Source: Synechocystis salina LEGE 00031
Lineage (GTDB): Bacteria; Cyanobacteriota; Cyanobacteriia; Cyanobacteriales; Microcystaceae
NCBI RefSeq assembly: GCF_015207985.1
Contig: NZ_JADEVV010000013.1
Coordinates: forward strand, 1-64,000
Length of the DNA: 64,000 nt
Direction: 5' to 3'
Positions 9,538-17,542 of this stretch are shown here, in pieces. How positions within the stretch are numbered: position 1 is the first letter of the stretch; each line of letters begins with the position of its first letter. The position numbers and the translations under genes were made by a program. Under the pieces are notes generated by a model. The model was given only the letters and a program-made list of their open reading frames with translations, had not been told where the DNA came from and made no database searches.

Positions 9538-9564
9538 TTGAGTACAAGAACTAAGATATACTCA
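9538..9564. promoter_or_regulatory. Candidate PadR operator 2
   Basis: TTGAGTA and TACTCA arms, 14 bases apart, between the broken SDR gene and the second padR-like gene. The arms repeat those of the site at 7994, and both contain TATACTCA. The distance to the start codon at 9620 is suitable for autoregulation. Function is inferred from symmetry and position. Confidence 0.5.
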
Positions 9565-9619
9565 GATCACGAAATCCGTCAAGCGATTTTTAGTCCCATT
9601 TTTTCTAGAACTGGCATTT

Positions 9620-10177
9620 ATGGCTCTCAAACATACGATCCTGGCATTTCTATCGCGACAACCCCTGAGTGGCTATGAAGTCGCAAAAGAATTTGCTGAA
9701 GGATTTGGGGGTTGCTTTTGGAAGGCGAGTCAGCAACAGGTGTATGCCGAACTGAGCAAATTAGAGAAACAAGATCGCGTCATCTATGAGGCGATTCCCC
9801 AGCCCGGACGCTTAGATAAAAAAATCTATTCCATCACTGCCAAAGGGCAAGAAGAACTGATTGACTGGTTAACCCAACCCACGGAACCCACTGCCATCCG
9901 TGAGGATCTGGGTGTTATAGGATTAGCGGGGCATCTCGTGCCTAGTCAGATGGTTGTTCGCGAAATTGAACGCAGACAAAAACTGCATCGCGAAATGGCG
10001 CAGCATTTGAAAAAAATGGACGAACACTTTGCCAAAAATTTGGATTTGCTCGAACTTAAAGATCTGTATATGCACCTCGTCATCCGTCGGGCAATTCGCT
10101 ATCAAGAGGACTGGGTAGCATGGTGTGATGAATCACTTAAGGCAATCAATCGGGTTGTGGATAATTTGGAAGATTAG
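9620..10177 (+). CDS. PadR-family transcriptional regulator (second paralog)
   Basis: A 185-residue winged-helix regulator closely similar to the one at 8066: MALKHTILAFLSRQPLSGYE opens the HTH domain, CFWKASQQQVYAELSKLEKQ is the recognition region and DKKIYSITAKGQEEL the wing. The C-terminal half is a predicted helical dimerisation domain. It is divergent from an SDR oxidoreductase gene that is now interrupted by a stop codon, so the regulator may have lost its main target. The two paralogs share operator-like repeats and may cross-regulate. Confidence 0.88.
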   Translation: MALKHTILAFLSRQPLSGYEVAKEFAEGFGGCFWKASQQQVYAELSKLEKQDRVIYEAIPQPGRLDKKIYSITAKGQEELIDWLTQPTEPTAIREDLGVIGLAGHLVPSQMVVREIERRQKLHREMAQHLKKMDEHFAKNLDLLELKDLYMHLVIRRAIRYQEDWVAWCDESLKAINRVVDNLED

Positions 10178-10395
10178 AATTCAAAACGAGTGGGCGATGC
10201 TGCTATGAATTTAGCTCTAGTTTTCTCTCCCGGTTTAACCCGCAAACAATCTTCACGAAACTGTAACTTCATAAGAGTAAATCCAGCGTTAAGCGATCGC
10301 CAACTAACTCTTACTTACCCTGTCTTTGTTAATCCCAACGGCGTTCGGCATTGCCATTTGACTAGACCCTAGCTTCATTGGCACAACCCGTAGCG

Positions 10396-10410
10396 GATCT
10401 CTGCGAGATC
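10396..10410. repeat. Short palindrome GATCTCTGCGAGATC
   Basis: A perfect 6+3+6 palindrome in the 10178-10444 gap, next to a GATCGCC block. The same palindrome in the opposite sense (GATCTCGCAGAGATC) is at 59364-59378. Such short dispersed palindromes are common in cyanobacterial intergenic DNA. Nothing else is supported in this gap. Confidence 0.6.
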
Positions 10411-10444
10411 GCCTATTGTTAAAGTGATTTAAAGGGATGATGGC

Positions 10445-11383
10445 TTGAAAGTATTGATGAAATTTCTCTTTCCTTGGCGTCGGCGTAAATCTCATGGATT
10501 AAAGCCAGCTCCTTATGCAAATCCAATCCGCCACCTGCGTCCAATTCGGTCAGGGAATTCCAGGCATAGAGAGTCCCAGGCAATGAAGACAGATTTATAT
10601 CATTGGTTACTGGTACTTTCCTGGCCAAAATTTTTGGCGATTATCGGCCTTTTTTATTTTGGTTTAAATGTCTTTTTTGCTCTAATTTTTTTCTTAATTG
10701 GAGGCGGTATTGCTAATGCTCAACCGGGATCATTTTTAGATCTATTTTTTTTTAGTATTCAAACTCTTTCAACGGTGGGATATGGTGCTATGTATCCCAA
10801 AACTGTGCCCGCTCAAATCGTCGTCAGTGTGGAAATTTTTGTTGGACTGATCAGCCTGGCTATTTTAACGGGATTAATGTTTTCACGTTTTGCTAAACCC
10901 ACCTCCAGGGTATTATTTAGTGAAGTCGCTGTGGTCTGCCCCTTTGAAAATATTCCAACATTAATGTTTCGCACTGCTAATCAACGGGATAATCGTATTT
11001 TAGAAGCCCAAATTAGAGTCAGTTTAGTTCGGGATGAGCAAAGCCAAGAAGGACATAAAATGCGCCGTTTTTATGATTTAAACTTACTACGCTCCCACAC
11101 TCCAGTTTTCGGTTTGAGTTGGTTAGTTATGCATCCTATAGACAGTAATAGTCCACTTTATGGGATTTTGGAAACAAAGAATGAACAACTAAGGTTAGAA
11201 CTTTGGATTAGTTTCACTGGCTTAGATGAAAGTTTTTCCCAAACCATTCACAGTCGTTACGTCTATGAGGGGACAGATATTCATTGGCAGCATCGTTTTG
11301 TGGATATTTTTCATCAAACCCCAGAAGGTCAATGGTTTATCAACATGGACAATTTTCATCTAACGGAACCTTATCGCCAGTAA
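10445..11383 (+). CDS. Prokaryotic inward-rectifier-type potassium channel (KirBac-like)
   Basis: A 312-residue ion channel subunit. Two hydrophobic helices (about 62-88 and 122-145) flank a pore loop with the K+ selectivity sequence TVGYG at 110-114 (FSIQTLSTVGYGAMYPKT). The C-terminal half is an all-beta cytoplasmic domain typical of Kir channels, with segments such as MFRTANQRDNRILEAQIRV and TPVFGLSWLVMHPID. Such channels pass K+ as tetramers in the plasma membrane. An alternative start is the Met at residue 5. The downstream gene on the same strand is separated by about 290 bp, in which a 65-residue open frame at 11457 is unconvincing. Confidence 0.9.
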   Translation: MKVLMKFLFPWRRRKSHGLKPAPYANPIRHLRPIRSGNSRHRESQAMKTDLYHWLLVLSWPKFLAIIGLFYFGLNVFFALIFFLIGGGIANAQPGSFLDLFFFSIQTLSTVGYGAMYPKTVPAQIVVSVEIFVGLISLAILTGLMFSRFAKPTSRVLFSEVAVVCPFENIPTLMFRTANQRDNRILEAQIRVSLVRDEQSQEGHKMRRFYDLNLLRSHTPVFGLSWLVMHPIDSNSPLYGILETKNEQLRLELWISFTGLDESFSQTIHSRYVYEGTDIHWQHRFVDIFHQTPEGQWFINMDNFHLTEPYRQ

Positions 11384-11674
11384 ACCCCTAGTAAAATTTG
11401 GCGATCGCCGGAGGAATTCTCGGAGTTAGCTTAACGAAAACAAACATTTCAGAAAAATGGTCCAGTTATCCAGCAGAATAGCGAAGGATAACAAGTTAAA
11501 TGGCATAATTAATAAAACAATTAGTGTGAGCAATTGCAACGGGGCAAAAATTAAGGCCTCTATTCCCACTTTGTTCAATAATATTACTAAGGTATTGTTG
11601 ATTTTTATTTTTGATATTGGATCAGAGCTTTCGGTGTTTAATTTAAAACCTTAACGTAAAAATTTATTATCTAA

Positions 11675-12913
11675 ATGTTTACTTCTATACGCCGGCTATT
11701 TGACCAGTTTTGGAATAAATCTAGAACAGTTAAGAATGAACCCCTAAACAAGGTCAGCTTAATTGTAATTATTTTTATTGACATTTTTATTCTTGTCAAT
11801 GTTTTTACCGGCATAGAAGACATTGGCCAATGGTATCTTCAACCAAATTTAGTCTATCCTTGCCACGCTGCTTGGCAAAATTATCAAACCCAAACAACTG
11901 CTGGCAAAAATTTTCAAATTATTCAGGAAGCTATTGCCACTGACCCTATCGAGCAATACAATTTAGAGCAAAATTTTAGAGAGTCAGAAAATGGGCATCT
12001 TGGGCAAGTTAGTGAAGTCTGTTTAACCTATGCCCAATATCACGATAAAATTCAAACCACCGATAATCAAAATCTTATTATTAAGATTAATCAGACCGTA
12101 GCTCAAATTAATGATCTTGAAGAATCCAATAATACCATCCGCTCCCAGTATGACTCGACATTATTAGAAAAAATTGCTGGTCAAAGGAAGGAAAATTCAA
12201 TTAATCAAACCCCTCCAGAAAAAGCCAAGCAACAATTAAATCAAAATATTGCTAAAATTGCCAGTTTAAAGCAGGAAATTACCCGCCTAGAACAACAACT
12301 TTTGGTAAAACCAGAAAGCGTCAATTTTCTTAATTTTATTAATCAAAAAGAGGTCTGGGAGGACTTAAATCAGAGTTATCTCAATGCGATATTTTGGTAT
12401 CCGACTATTCGGTTTCTTTTCCAAAGTCTATTTTTAATACCTTTAATTGTAACTGCCCTTTGGGTTCATAGTTTTGCAGTCAAAAAAGGCTATGGATTAG
12501 TGGCTTTGATTAGCTGGCACTTGCTAGTTATTTTTCTTATTCCCCTAATTTTAAAGGTCTTTGAATTTTTACAATTTGGTCTTATTTTTGATCTCGTCTT
12601 CAATTTTATTGAAGCTGTTTTTGGTGGATTAATTTTTGCCATTAGTTATCTATATATTTTGTTTATTCCTTTGGTGGGATTTGGCGTTATTAAATTTTTC
12701 CAAAGATTTGTTTTTAATCCTAAAGGTCAAGCAGCTAAACGGTTTCAAAAATCCAGTTGTGTAAAATGTGCGAAGCGAATTCGCCCCCAGGATTCCCATT
12801 GTCCCCACTGTGGTTATTATCAATATGTTGAATGCCTAAGTTGTCATGCTCTTACCTATCAACATTTACCCCACTGTAAAGAATGTGGTGCTCCCCAACG
12901 GCAGAGTGAATAA
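11675..12913 (+). CDS. Membrane protein with coiled coil and C-terminal double zinc ribbon
   Basis: A 412-residue protein of unknown function. There is one hydrophobic helix at about 30-48, then an extracytoplasmic-looking region, a Gln/Asn/Lys-rich coiled coil at about 145-215, several hydrophobic helices between 250 and 350, and a C-terminal tail with two Cys pairs per ribbon: CVKCAKRIRPQDSHCPHCG followed by CLSCHALTYQHLPHCKECGA. Double zinc ribbons of this sort often mediate protein interaction or nucleic-acid contact. Codon use is A/T-rich relative to neighbours. It lies downstream of a K+ channel gene, but a functional link is not shown. Confidence 0.7.
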   Translation: MFTSIRRLFDQFWNKSRTVKNEPLNKVSLIVIIFIDIFILVNVFTGIEDIGQWYLQPNLVYPCHAAWQNYQTQTTAGKNFQIIQEAIATDPIEQYNLEQNFRESENGHLGQVSEVCLTYAQYHDKIQTTDNQNLIIKINQTVAQINDLEESNNTIRSQYDSTLLEKIAGQRKENSINQTPPEKAKQQLNQNIAKIASLKQEITRLEQQLLVKPESVNFLNFINQKEVWEDLNQSYLNAIFWYPTIRFLFQSLFLIPLIVTALWVHSFAVKKGYGLVALISWHLLVIFLIPLILKVFEFLQFGLIFDLVFNFIEAVFGGLIFAISYLYILFIPLVGFGVIKFFQRFVFNPKGQAAKRFQKSSCVKCAKRIRPQDSHCPHCGYYQYVECLSCHALTYQHLPHCKECGAPQRQSE

Positions 12914-13092
12914 TCTTCAAGTCTAGTTGATGAAAAATGACTGTAGTAAAAATAATGACACATTAAAATTGGCAATAGTTTACATCGCAATCGTTAATCA
13001 CTCGTGTGGTAATGAAGCTGTTGTAAGTTTGGTTTGATGGTACAGCATTTTTTGAATTTTCAAACAAACCTGACCGCTTAAAGAGAAGCCAT

Positions 13093-13362
13093 TTATCTTG
13101 CTTTCAGCAAATAAAAATTAATCTTAGTCAACAACTTCGCTTGGGGATTGCTAATCATGTCGAAAAGAGACTGATAATCCTTATCTGCAGCAGCATAAGC
13201 AGAGGCAATATCTACCATTGCTAAGGACTGGAATTCAGAGTCAGTGATGTCATTGACTATGGCAATGGCTTGGTCATAGTTGCCTAAACTAGCATAGGTA
13301 GAGGCAATATCTTTCATCAGTGTGGATTGCAAATTAAGCTCAGTCAGGGTCAAATCCTTCAT
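13093..13362 (-). CDS. Short tetratricopeptide-like protein, possibly a fragment
   Basis: An 89-residue protein with two helical repeats of the pattern seen in TPR-like proteins: STLMKDIASTYASLGNYDQA and, about 35 residues later, SLAMVDIASAYAAADKDYQS. There is no N-terminal signal and no recognisable start of a larger protein. It may be the C-terminal end of a longer repeat protein. The adjacent 12914-13092 stretch shows no gene. Confidence 0.45.
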   Translation of the reverse strand: MKDLTLTELNLQSTLMKDIASTYASLGNYDQAIAIVNDITDSEFQSLAMVDIASAYAAADKDYQSLFDMISNPQAKLLTKINFYLLKAR

Positions 13363-13388
13363 TTCTGTGGATGAAACAATTAGTAAAA

Positions 13389-13898
13389 TTATCGCTTTAA
13401 GGTTACTTCCATATTTTTGAGCAGAACATCATCTGGTTGAGATGCTATCCACCAAATTAAGGTAAAACCAAAAACAAATGCTAACCATGTAATAGCAAAA
13501 GCTAAGACAAATTTTACTGAGCGATGAATCCCAAATGAAAGAGTAGATGTTGCAGGATTTTTTGGATTGTATCGAACCTTTACTGATGAAGCATGCTCTA
13601 ATTTATTGAGAATATCTTGGTGTGCCTGTCTGCCGCTACTGGAAGCATATCCAAATGCCAATCTGGAACTGGTATATGTCCGGCCCATGACAGAATAACG
13701 ATACTCCACCTCTACCCCATAAGTTGTGCCATCGCTGTCTGAGTTCTCGCGAAGAGACAGATTGGTAATTGTGCCGGTTACAGATGGCCAATTAGATGCT
13801 TCGACTGATTGCTTGGCAGAGTTGATACCAGACCAAAGCAGACCAAACCCAACAGCGTAAAAGATGCTGATAAATAGAGAGAAAAAGAGCTTATCCAT
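13389..13898 (-). CDS. DUF3592 membrane protein
   Basis: The start chosen is the ATG at 13898 (MDKLFFSLFISIFYAVGF), giving 169 residues. A longer open frame to 14093 exists, but that extension lies in the repeat at 13979 and lacks protein-like composition. One hydrophobic helix is at the N-terminus and another at about 133-155. Between them is a beta-rich region with WPSVTGTITNLSLREN, YRYSVMGRTYTSSRLAFGY and KVRYNPKNPATSTL, the standard DUF3592 layout. Function of the family is not known. Confidence 0.8.
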   Translation of the reverse strand: MDKLFFSLFISIFYAVGFGLLWSGINSAKQSVEASNWPSVTGTITNLSLRENSDSDGTTYGVEVEYRYSVMGRTYTSSRLAFGYASSSGRQAHQDILNKLEHASSVKVRYNPKNPATSTLSFGIHRSVKFVLAFAITWLAFVFGFTLIWWIASQPDDVLLKNMEVTLKR

Positions 13899-13978
13899 AA
13901 CAGTTAATATTACAAAGGGGGTGTACAAGCTAACATCATTAGACTCCTCCAACCTCTGCTGATTTTTTTGCTTCCACT

Positions 13979-14129
13979 CAGGGGGCCTCTGGTCAGGGTC
14001 AAACCTTGGGCCTGAACTAGTTAGCCTTTGTCCAGCAGGGGTGGGGAGGCAGTAAAAATGGAAGGGACTACGACAATAAAGAGCTGGAACCATATCTTTA
14101 TTGTCGTCTTTCTGATTTTAAAGTTTATC
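13979..14129 (+). repeat. Diverged ~150-bp repeat, copy 2 (partner at 1018)
   Basis: Second copy of the element at 1018-1168, in the same orientation. It sits between the divergent DUF3592 and DUF4334 genes, so it may carry part of their promoter region. Shared blocks GTGGGGAGGCAG, ATATCTTTAT and TAAAGTTTAT are in the same order and spacing apart from small gaps. Confidence 0.55.
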
Positions 14130-14175
14130 CCCCCAGTTGAGTTGAAAGTCCTCTTTATTTTGATTAGGAGCCAGG

Positions 14176-14727
14176 ATGATAGCTAAAACCGATTTACAAT
14201 CTCTCTTGTCAGCTCCCACAATGACTACTGCCGAAGCATTGTCTGTTTATGATTCCTTGGAACCTGTGAATTTGGCTTTTATGACAGGGCGTTGGCAGGG
14301 CAAGGGAATTTCCACTAATCATCCTATGGATGGCATATTGGAAATGATTTGTTGGTATGGTAAGGAGTTTATTGATTCAGAAACTGTTCATCCTTTGTTG
14401 TTTCAAAATACCGAGGGAGAAATTTTCAAACTGAAGCCAGATCCCACCGTAATGGCACTCTCCCTAAATTTTCATATCAATCGTTATCCATGGGTAGCTC
14501 CGGGTCTGCGTTGGTTTAATCGTTTCTTTAAAACTGAAGTTAGCCAAGCACGTTTGCGAATGATGGAAAATCGTGGTGTAGTTACCGCCACTATGATTTA
14601 CGATTATTTACCAATTAATGATTCTTTTAAGAAAATTGACGATAATTCCGTATTTGGTTTGATGGATTATAAGCTCATCCCCCAGCCTTTTTTCTTTTTG
14701 TTACAACGGTCTGTTCTTCAAGCCTGA
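14176..14727 (+). CDS. DUF4334 / GXWXG domain protein
   Basis: A 183-residue protein. The motif TGRWQGKGI (residues 37-45) is the GXWXG signature that precedes DUF4334. The C-terminal domain contains ENRGVVTATMIYDYLPINDS and a final NSVFGLMDYKL segment. The fold is related to lipocalin-like ligand binders, but no ligand is known. A second candidate Met is near residue 16. A dispersed repeat copy (R2) begins 21 bp after the stop. The gene is divergent from the DUF3592 gene. Confidence 0.85.
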   Translation: MIAKTDLQSLLSAPTMTTAEALSVYDSLEPVNLAFMTGRWQGKGISTNHPMDGILEMICWYGKEFIDSETVHPLLFQNTEGEIFKLKPDPTVMALSLNFHINRYPWVAPGLRWFNRFFKTEVSQARLRMMENRGVVTATMIYDYLPINDSFKKIDDNSVFGLMDYKLIPQPFFFLLQRSVLQA

Positions 14728-14748
14728 TAAAATTCCCCCCCACTTTTT

Positions 14749-14862
14749 TGGCGATCGCCTACATCCTCAATGCACGATGGTAATCCACGATGCTATCAAA
14801 TATACATCCCACAGAAAGCTGGGCGGACTTTGTTTCTCATCAGTGATCAAAAACATGATCAT
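14749..14862 (+). repeat. Dispersed repeat R2, with internal deletion
   Basis: Begins with GGCGATCGCC and then has CATCCTCAATGCACGATGG, TAATCCACGATGC, CCCACAGAAAGCTGGGCGG and CATCAGTGAT. The block GGCTTTAGCC present in most copies is missing. It is just downstream of the DUF4334 gene. The rest of the gap to 15122 shows no supported gene. Confidence 0.85.
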
Positions 14863-15122
14863 GATGAGCACCAGCCACTACATTGCAACTAATGCCAGAG
14901 TCTCCCAATGTTTTCAAAAACGCTGCGGTAAACCCAGCAGCTTACATATTGGGGCTTATGACCATGGTTATCCAAGCACATCGAAAAAGTATTGGTAAAT
15001 TGTTTTGCAAATATTTCACTCACAACAAGCAACAAATCTCTTGAATAGTACACAGGAACGATTTGATGATTTGATTTTTAAAAATTCATAGATTACCAAG
15101 GCAAAATTTCTCCATTAGAATG

Positions 15123-15758
15123 CTAAAATGTTCCCGTATTTTCTAGATTTAATTGCTCAATACGACTAAGTAGTCCTTTAACAGATTCTTCGGGTGTAAT
15201 TCCCTGTGTATTAAAATTTGTCATACGAGTCTTGACTAAGCCAGGATGAAGAATCGCCACCGCAATCTGACGATGTTTTAAGTCAATAGATAAAGATTTA
15301 CCTGCCATTGAAAGTGCAACTTTTGACATTCGATAACCATAGGAATCACCTGAAGTATTATCTTCAATTGACCCCATGCGACTAGTCATGATAATAATCT
15401 TAGAACCTGCTTTTAAATTAGGTACTAGCGCACGGGTTAATCTTAAAGGAGCAAGGGCATTCACTTCAAATTGCCGACGAATACTATCAATATTTAAATT
15501 GTCTAACCCAAAGCTTTCTGCAATACCAGCGTTATTAATCAAAACATCAATCGATTGGCCATCAAGTCGCTCCACTAAGCCGGCAATATCTGTTTCTGAG
15601 GTAAGCTCAACATCTGTTTCGACTGACACTTCCAAATTATTTAATTCGTCCGAAGTCGAGCGACAGACAGCAATGACGTGATCCCCTCGCTTTTTTAGTT
15701 GACGACAATATTCTAAACCGATGCCTCGATTTGCCCCTGTGACTAAGTAAGTACTCAT
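15123..15758 (-). CDS. SDR-family oxidoreductase with premature TAG near C-terminus
   Basis: A short-chain dehydrogenase. The start at 15758 (MSTYLVTGANRGIGLEYCRQ) puts the TGxxxGxG cofactor motif at the N-terminus; a longer frame reaches 15893 without homology. NNAG and the catalytic YGYRMSK motif are present. The protein stops at TAG after LENTGTF, but the same frame continues HSNGEILPW and then TAA at 15095-15093, which is the usual C-terminus of this SDR subfamily (GTFWHSNGE...). Thus TGG to TAG has removed the last ten residues. The truncated enzyme may or may not fold. No operon partner. Confidence 0.85.
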   Translation of the reverse strand: MSTYLVTGANRGIGLEYCRQLKKRGDHVIAVCRSTSDELNNLEVSVETDVELTSETDIAGLVERLDGQSIDVLINNAGIAESFGLDNLNIDSIRRQFEVNALAPLRLTRALVPNLKAGSKIIIMTSRMGSIEDNTSGDSYGYRMSKVALSMAGKSLSIDLKHRQIAVAILHPGLVKTRMTNFNTQGITPEESVKGLLSRIEQLNLENTGTF

Positions 15759-16053
15759 TTTTTCTAATAGTGAACAATAGTAAATTAAATAAATCCGAAA
15801 AACACAAATATAATCAGCCGTTAACTCTTTTGATTGGCTGAAAGAAAATAACTTATCGGAAGCAACATTTTTGTTAAACTCAACTTTATCCATTCAGGAA
15901 GCATAGCAAAGTAAATGAAATTAGATAGGGAATAACTGGGCAGAAACTTTCATTATATGGGTCTTGATGACAGATGTCGAAAAGATCTGGAATTACCATA
16001 ATCGTTACCTGAACAAGGCTAAAGTGTCCACCTCAGATCTCTCTGTCGATAAG

Positions 16054-16488
16054 TCAGCGCCTCGGCACAAACTTCATTAAAATTAGGGGCTGCCCCGTCG
16101 CATTGTGGTGAGAACTGCTCACTGGAACAAAACCGTAGCGGCTGTAGAATCGTCGCCCGATCTCGTTCTGCTCAAACACTTCCACGTTCAGAGCGCCTCG
16201 GAGTTGTACTGCATGATCCATCAGCGATCGCCCCACTCCTTTGTCCTGCATTTCTGGATCCACAAAGAATCCGCCGACGGTTTGCCCTAGCAGGGAAATG
16301 AAGCCCACCACTTCTCCCTGATGTTCGTAAACCCAGGTTTCGGCCATTGGCAGATAAAGATCGACAATGTCGGATCGCTCTTGCTGGAAGTAGTTGGCTG
16401 GTAGGAAACAATGGGCGATCGCCGCTGCTCGATACCACACCGTCAGCAGTGCAGCCTGATCAACTTCCTGATAAAGGCGAATCTTCAT
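16054..16488 (-). CDS. GNAT-family N-acetyltransferase
   Basis: A 144-residue acetyl-CoA-dependent acetyltransferase. The core strands are ETWVYEHQGEVVGFISLLGQ and VGGFFVDPEMQDKGVGRSLM, where QDKGVGRSL is the acetyl-CoA pyrophosphate-binding loop (motif A). FYSRYGFVPVS near the C-terminus is motif B. It resembles the small YjaB/PhnO-like group acting on small molecules or peptide N-termini; the substrate is unknown. It is transcribed toward 15.9 kb. The 15894-16053 gap shows no gene. Confidence 0.88.
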   Translation of the reverse strand: MKIRLYQEVDQAALLTVWYRAAAIAHCFLPANYFQQERSDIVDLYLPMAETWVYEHQGEVVGFISLLGQTVGGFFVDPEMQDKGVGRSLMDHAVQLRGALNVEVFEQNEIGRRFYSRYGFVPVSSSHHNATGQPLILMKFVPRR

Positions 16489-16534
16489 GGACTATAGAGC
16501 GTTAAATCTGATTGGTAGCCATTTCTTGTCCTAG

Positions 16535-17287
16535 TTAGCCCAAGGGTAAGCGATTAAGCTCTTCTCGATGCTGCCGCCACCGTGGGTAAAAAGTATCTAT
16601 CAATCCCCAGAAGCGGTCATTATGCCTATGTTCCAGCAAGTGGGTCATTTCATGGACTACCACGTACTCCAAGCACGCTAGCGGCTTTTTTGCTAACTCT
16701 AGGTTGAGCCAAATACGCTGAGCTCTAGAGTTACAGGTACCCCAGCGGGTCTTCATACGTTTAACGCCAAACTCACGCACCTCAACCCCCATAATAGGTT
16801 CGTACTTGGCGATAAGGGCTGGAATGATTAACTTCAACTGTTGGCGGTACCATTCACTGATTAGGTGGTGGCGCTTGTTCTGGGAAGTATGGGGACGAAC
16901 GTAAAGCTTTAGAATCTGGGGAGTCAAGTTGACCTCCGGTGGACCTTGGTGTTCTATGACCTTCAATAGGTAGCTTTGTCCGCAGAAGAAGTGGTTTTCT
17001 CCGTTAATGTATTGCCTAGGTGCTTCTCTGTCTCGGGCTAGTATTTTCTGCCGTTGTCGCTTGATCCAACTCAGTTTGGAAAAAACAAAAGCACGAACAA
17101 TATCTGGGTTCATGGTCAAGGGGGCTGACACCCGCACCTCACCGTCGGGGGGGTGTACGGTTAGACGAACGTTTTTGATGGGTTTGTAGATGATGACAAT
17201 GCCCAGATCCTCCAGTTCCAGAAATGTCTTTTTAGTATTCACATTTTTTCTTGGCGACATTAAAAACGATCCCGTCACAGACTTCAA
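16535..17287 (-). CDS. YgjP/SprT-like zinc metallopeptidase (DUF45, M48-related)
   Basis: A 250-residue cytoplasmic protein. The motif VVVHEMTHLLEHRHNDRFW carries HExxH plus a third His, the zinc site of the YgjP/WLM group. The upstream conserved segment VKRMKTRWGTCNSRAQRIWL is also diagnostic, as is VRLTVHPPDGEVRVSAP near the N-terminus. The start may be at 17287 or at a Met nine residues further in (17260, MSPRKN). Homologs often sit near restriction-modification genes, but none is seen here. Immediately upstream is the left boundary of a TnpB element. Confidence 0.9.
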   Translation of the reverse strand: MKSVTGSFLMSPRKNVNTKKTFLELEDLGIVIIYKPIKNVRLTVHPPDGEVRVSAPLTMNPDIVRAFVFSKLSWIKRQRQKILARDREAPRQYINGENHFFCGQSYLLKVIEHQGPPEVNLTPQILKLYVRPHTSQNKRHHLISEWYRQQLKLIIPALIAKYEPIMGVEVREFGVKRMKTRWGTCNSRAQRIWLNLELAKKPLACLEYVVVHEMTHLLEHRHNDRFWGLIDTFYPRWRQHREELNRLPLG

Positions 17288-17542
17288 GGTTGCTTATCGA
17301 GGCGGTATTGAAACAGCGTTACAACTCAATTTTGGGTTACAGGCTCAGGCTTGGCAACAGAATCACAAATCTATCAGCACCCCCTGCTTACAAACATTTG
17401 TATTTAATGCCAAATTGAGATGCTCCCGTCTGTCATACTGCCTATCTGAAAAATGGGTTTAAAACGCCGTCCTTCAGGAAGGCTTTAATTGGCAGGTGCA
17501 AGTTTTACATACAAAATATCTTGTGTAAGCTAAAATTTAAGT

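Noticed and set aside
11457-11654. 65-codon open frame between the K+ channel and zinc-ribbon genes
   Set aside because: A/T-rich chance frame without ribosome site or recognisable domain.
14777-14998. 73-codon open frame
   Set aside because: Starts inside dispersed repeat R2; other copies of the repeat do not keep this frame.
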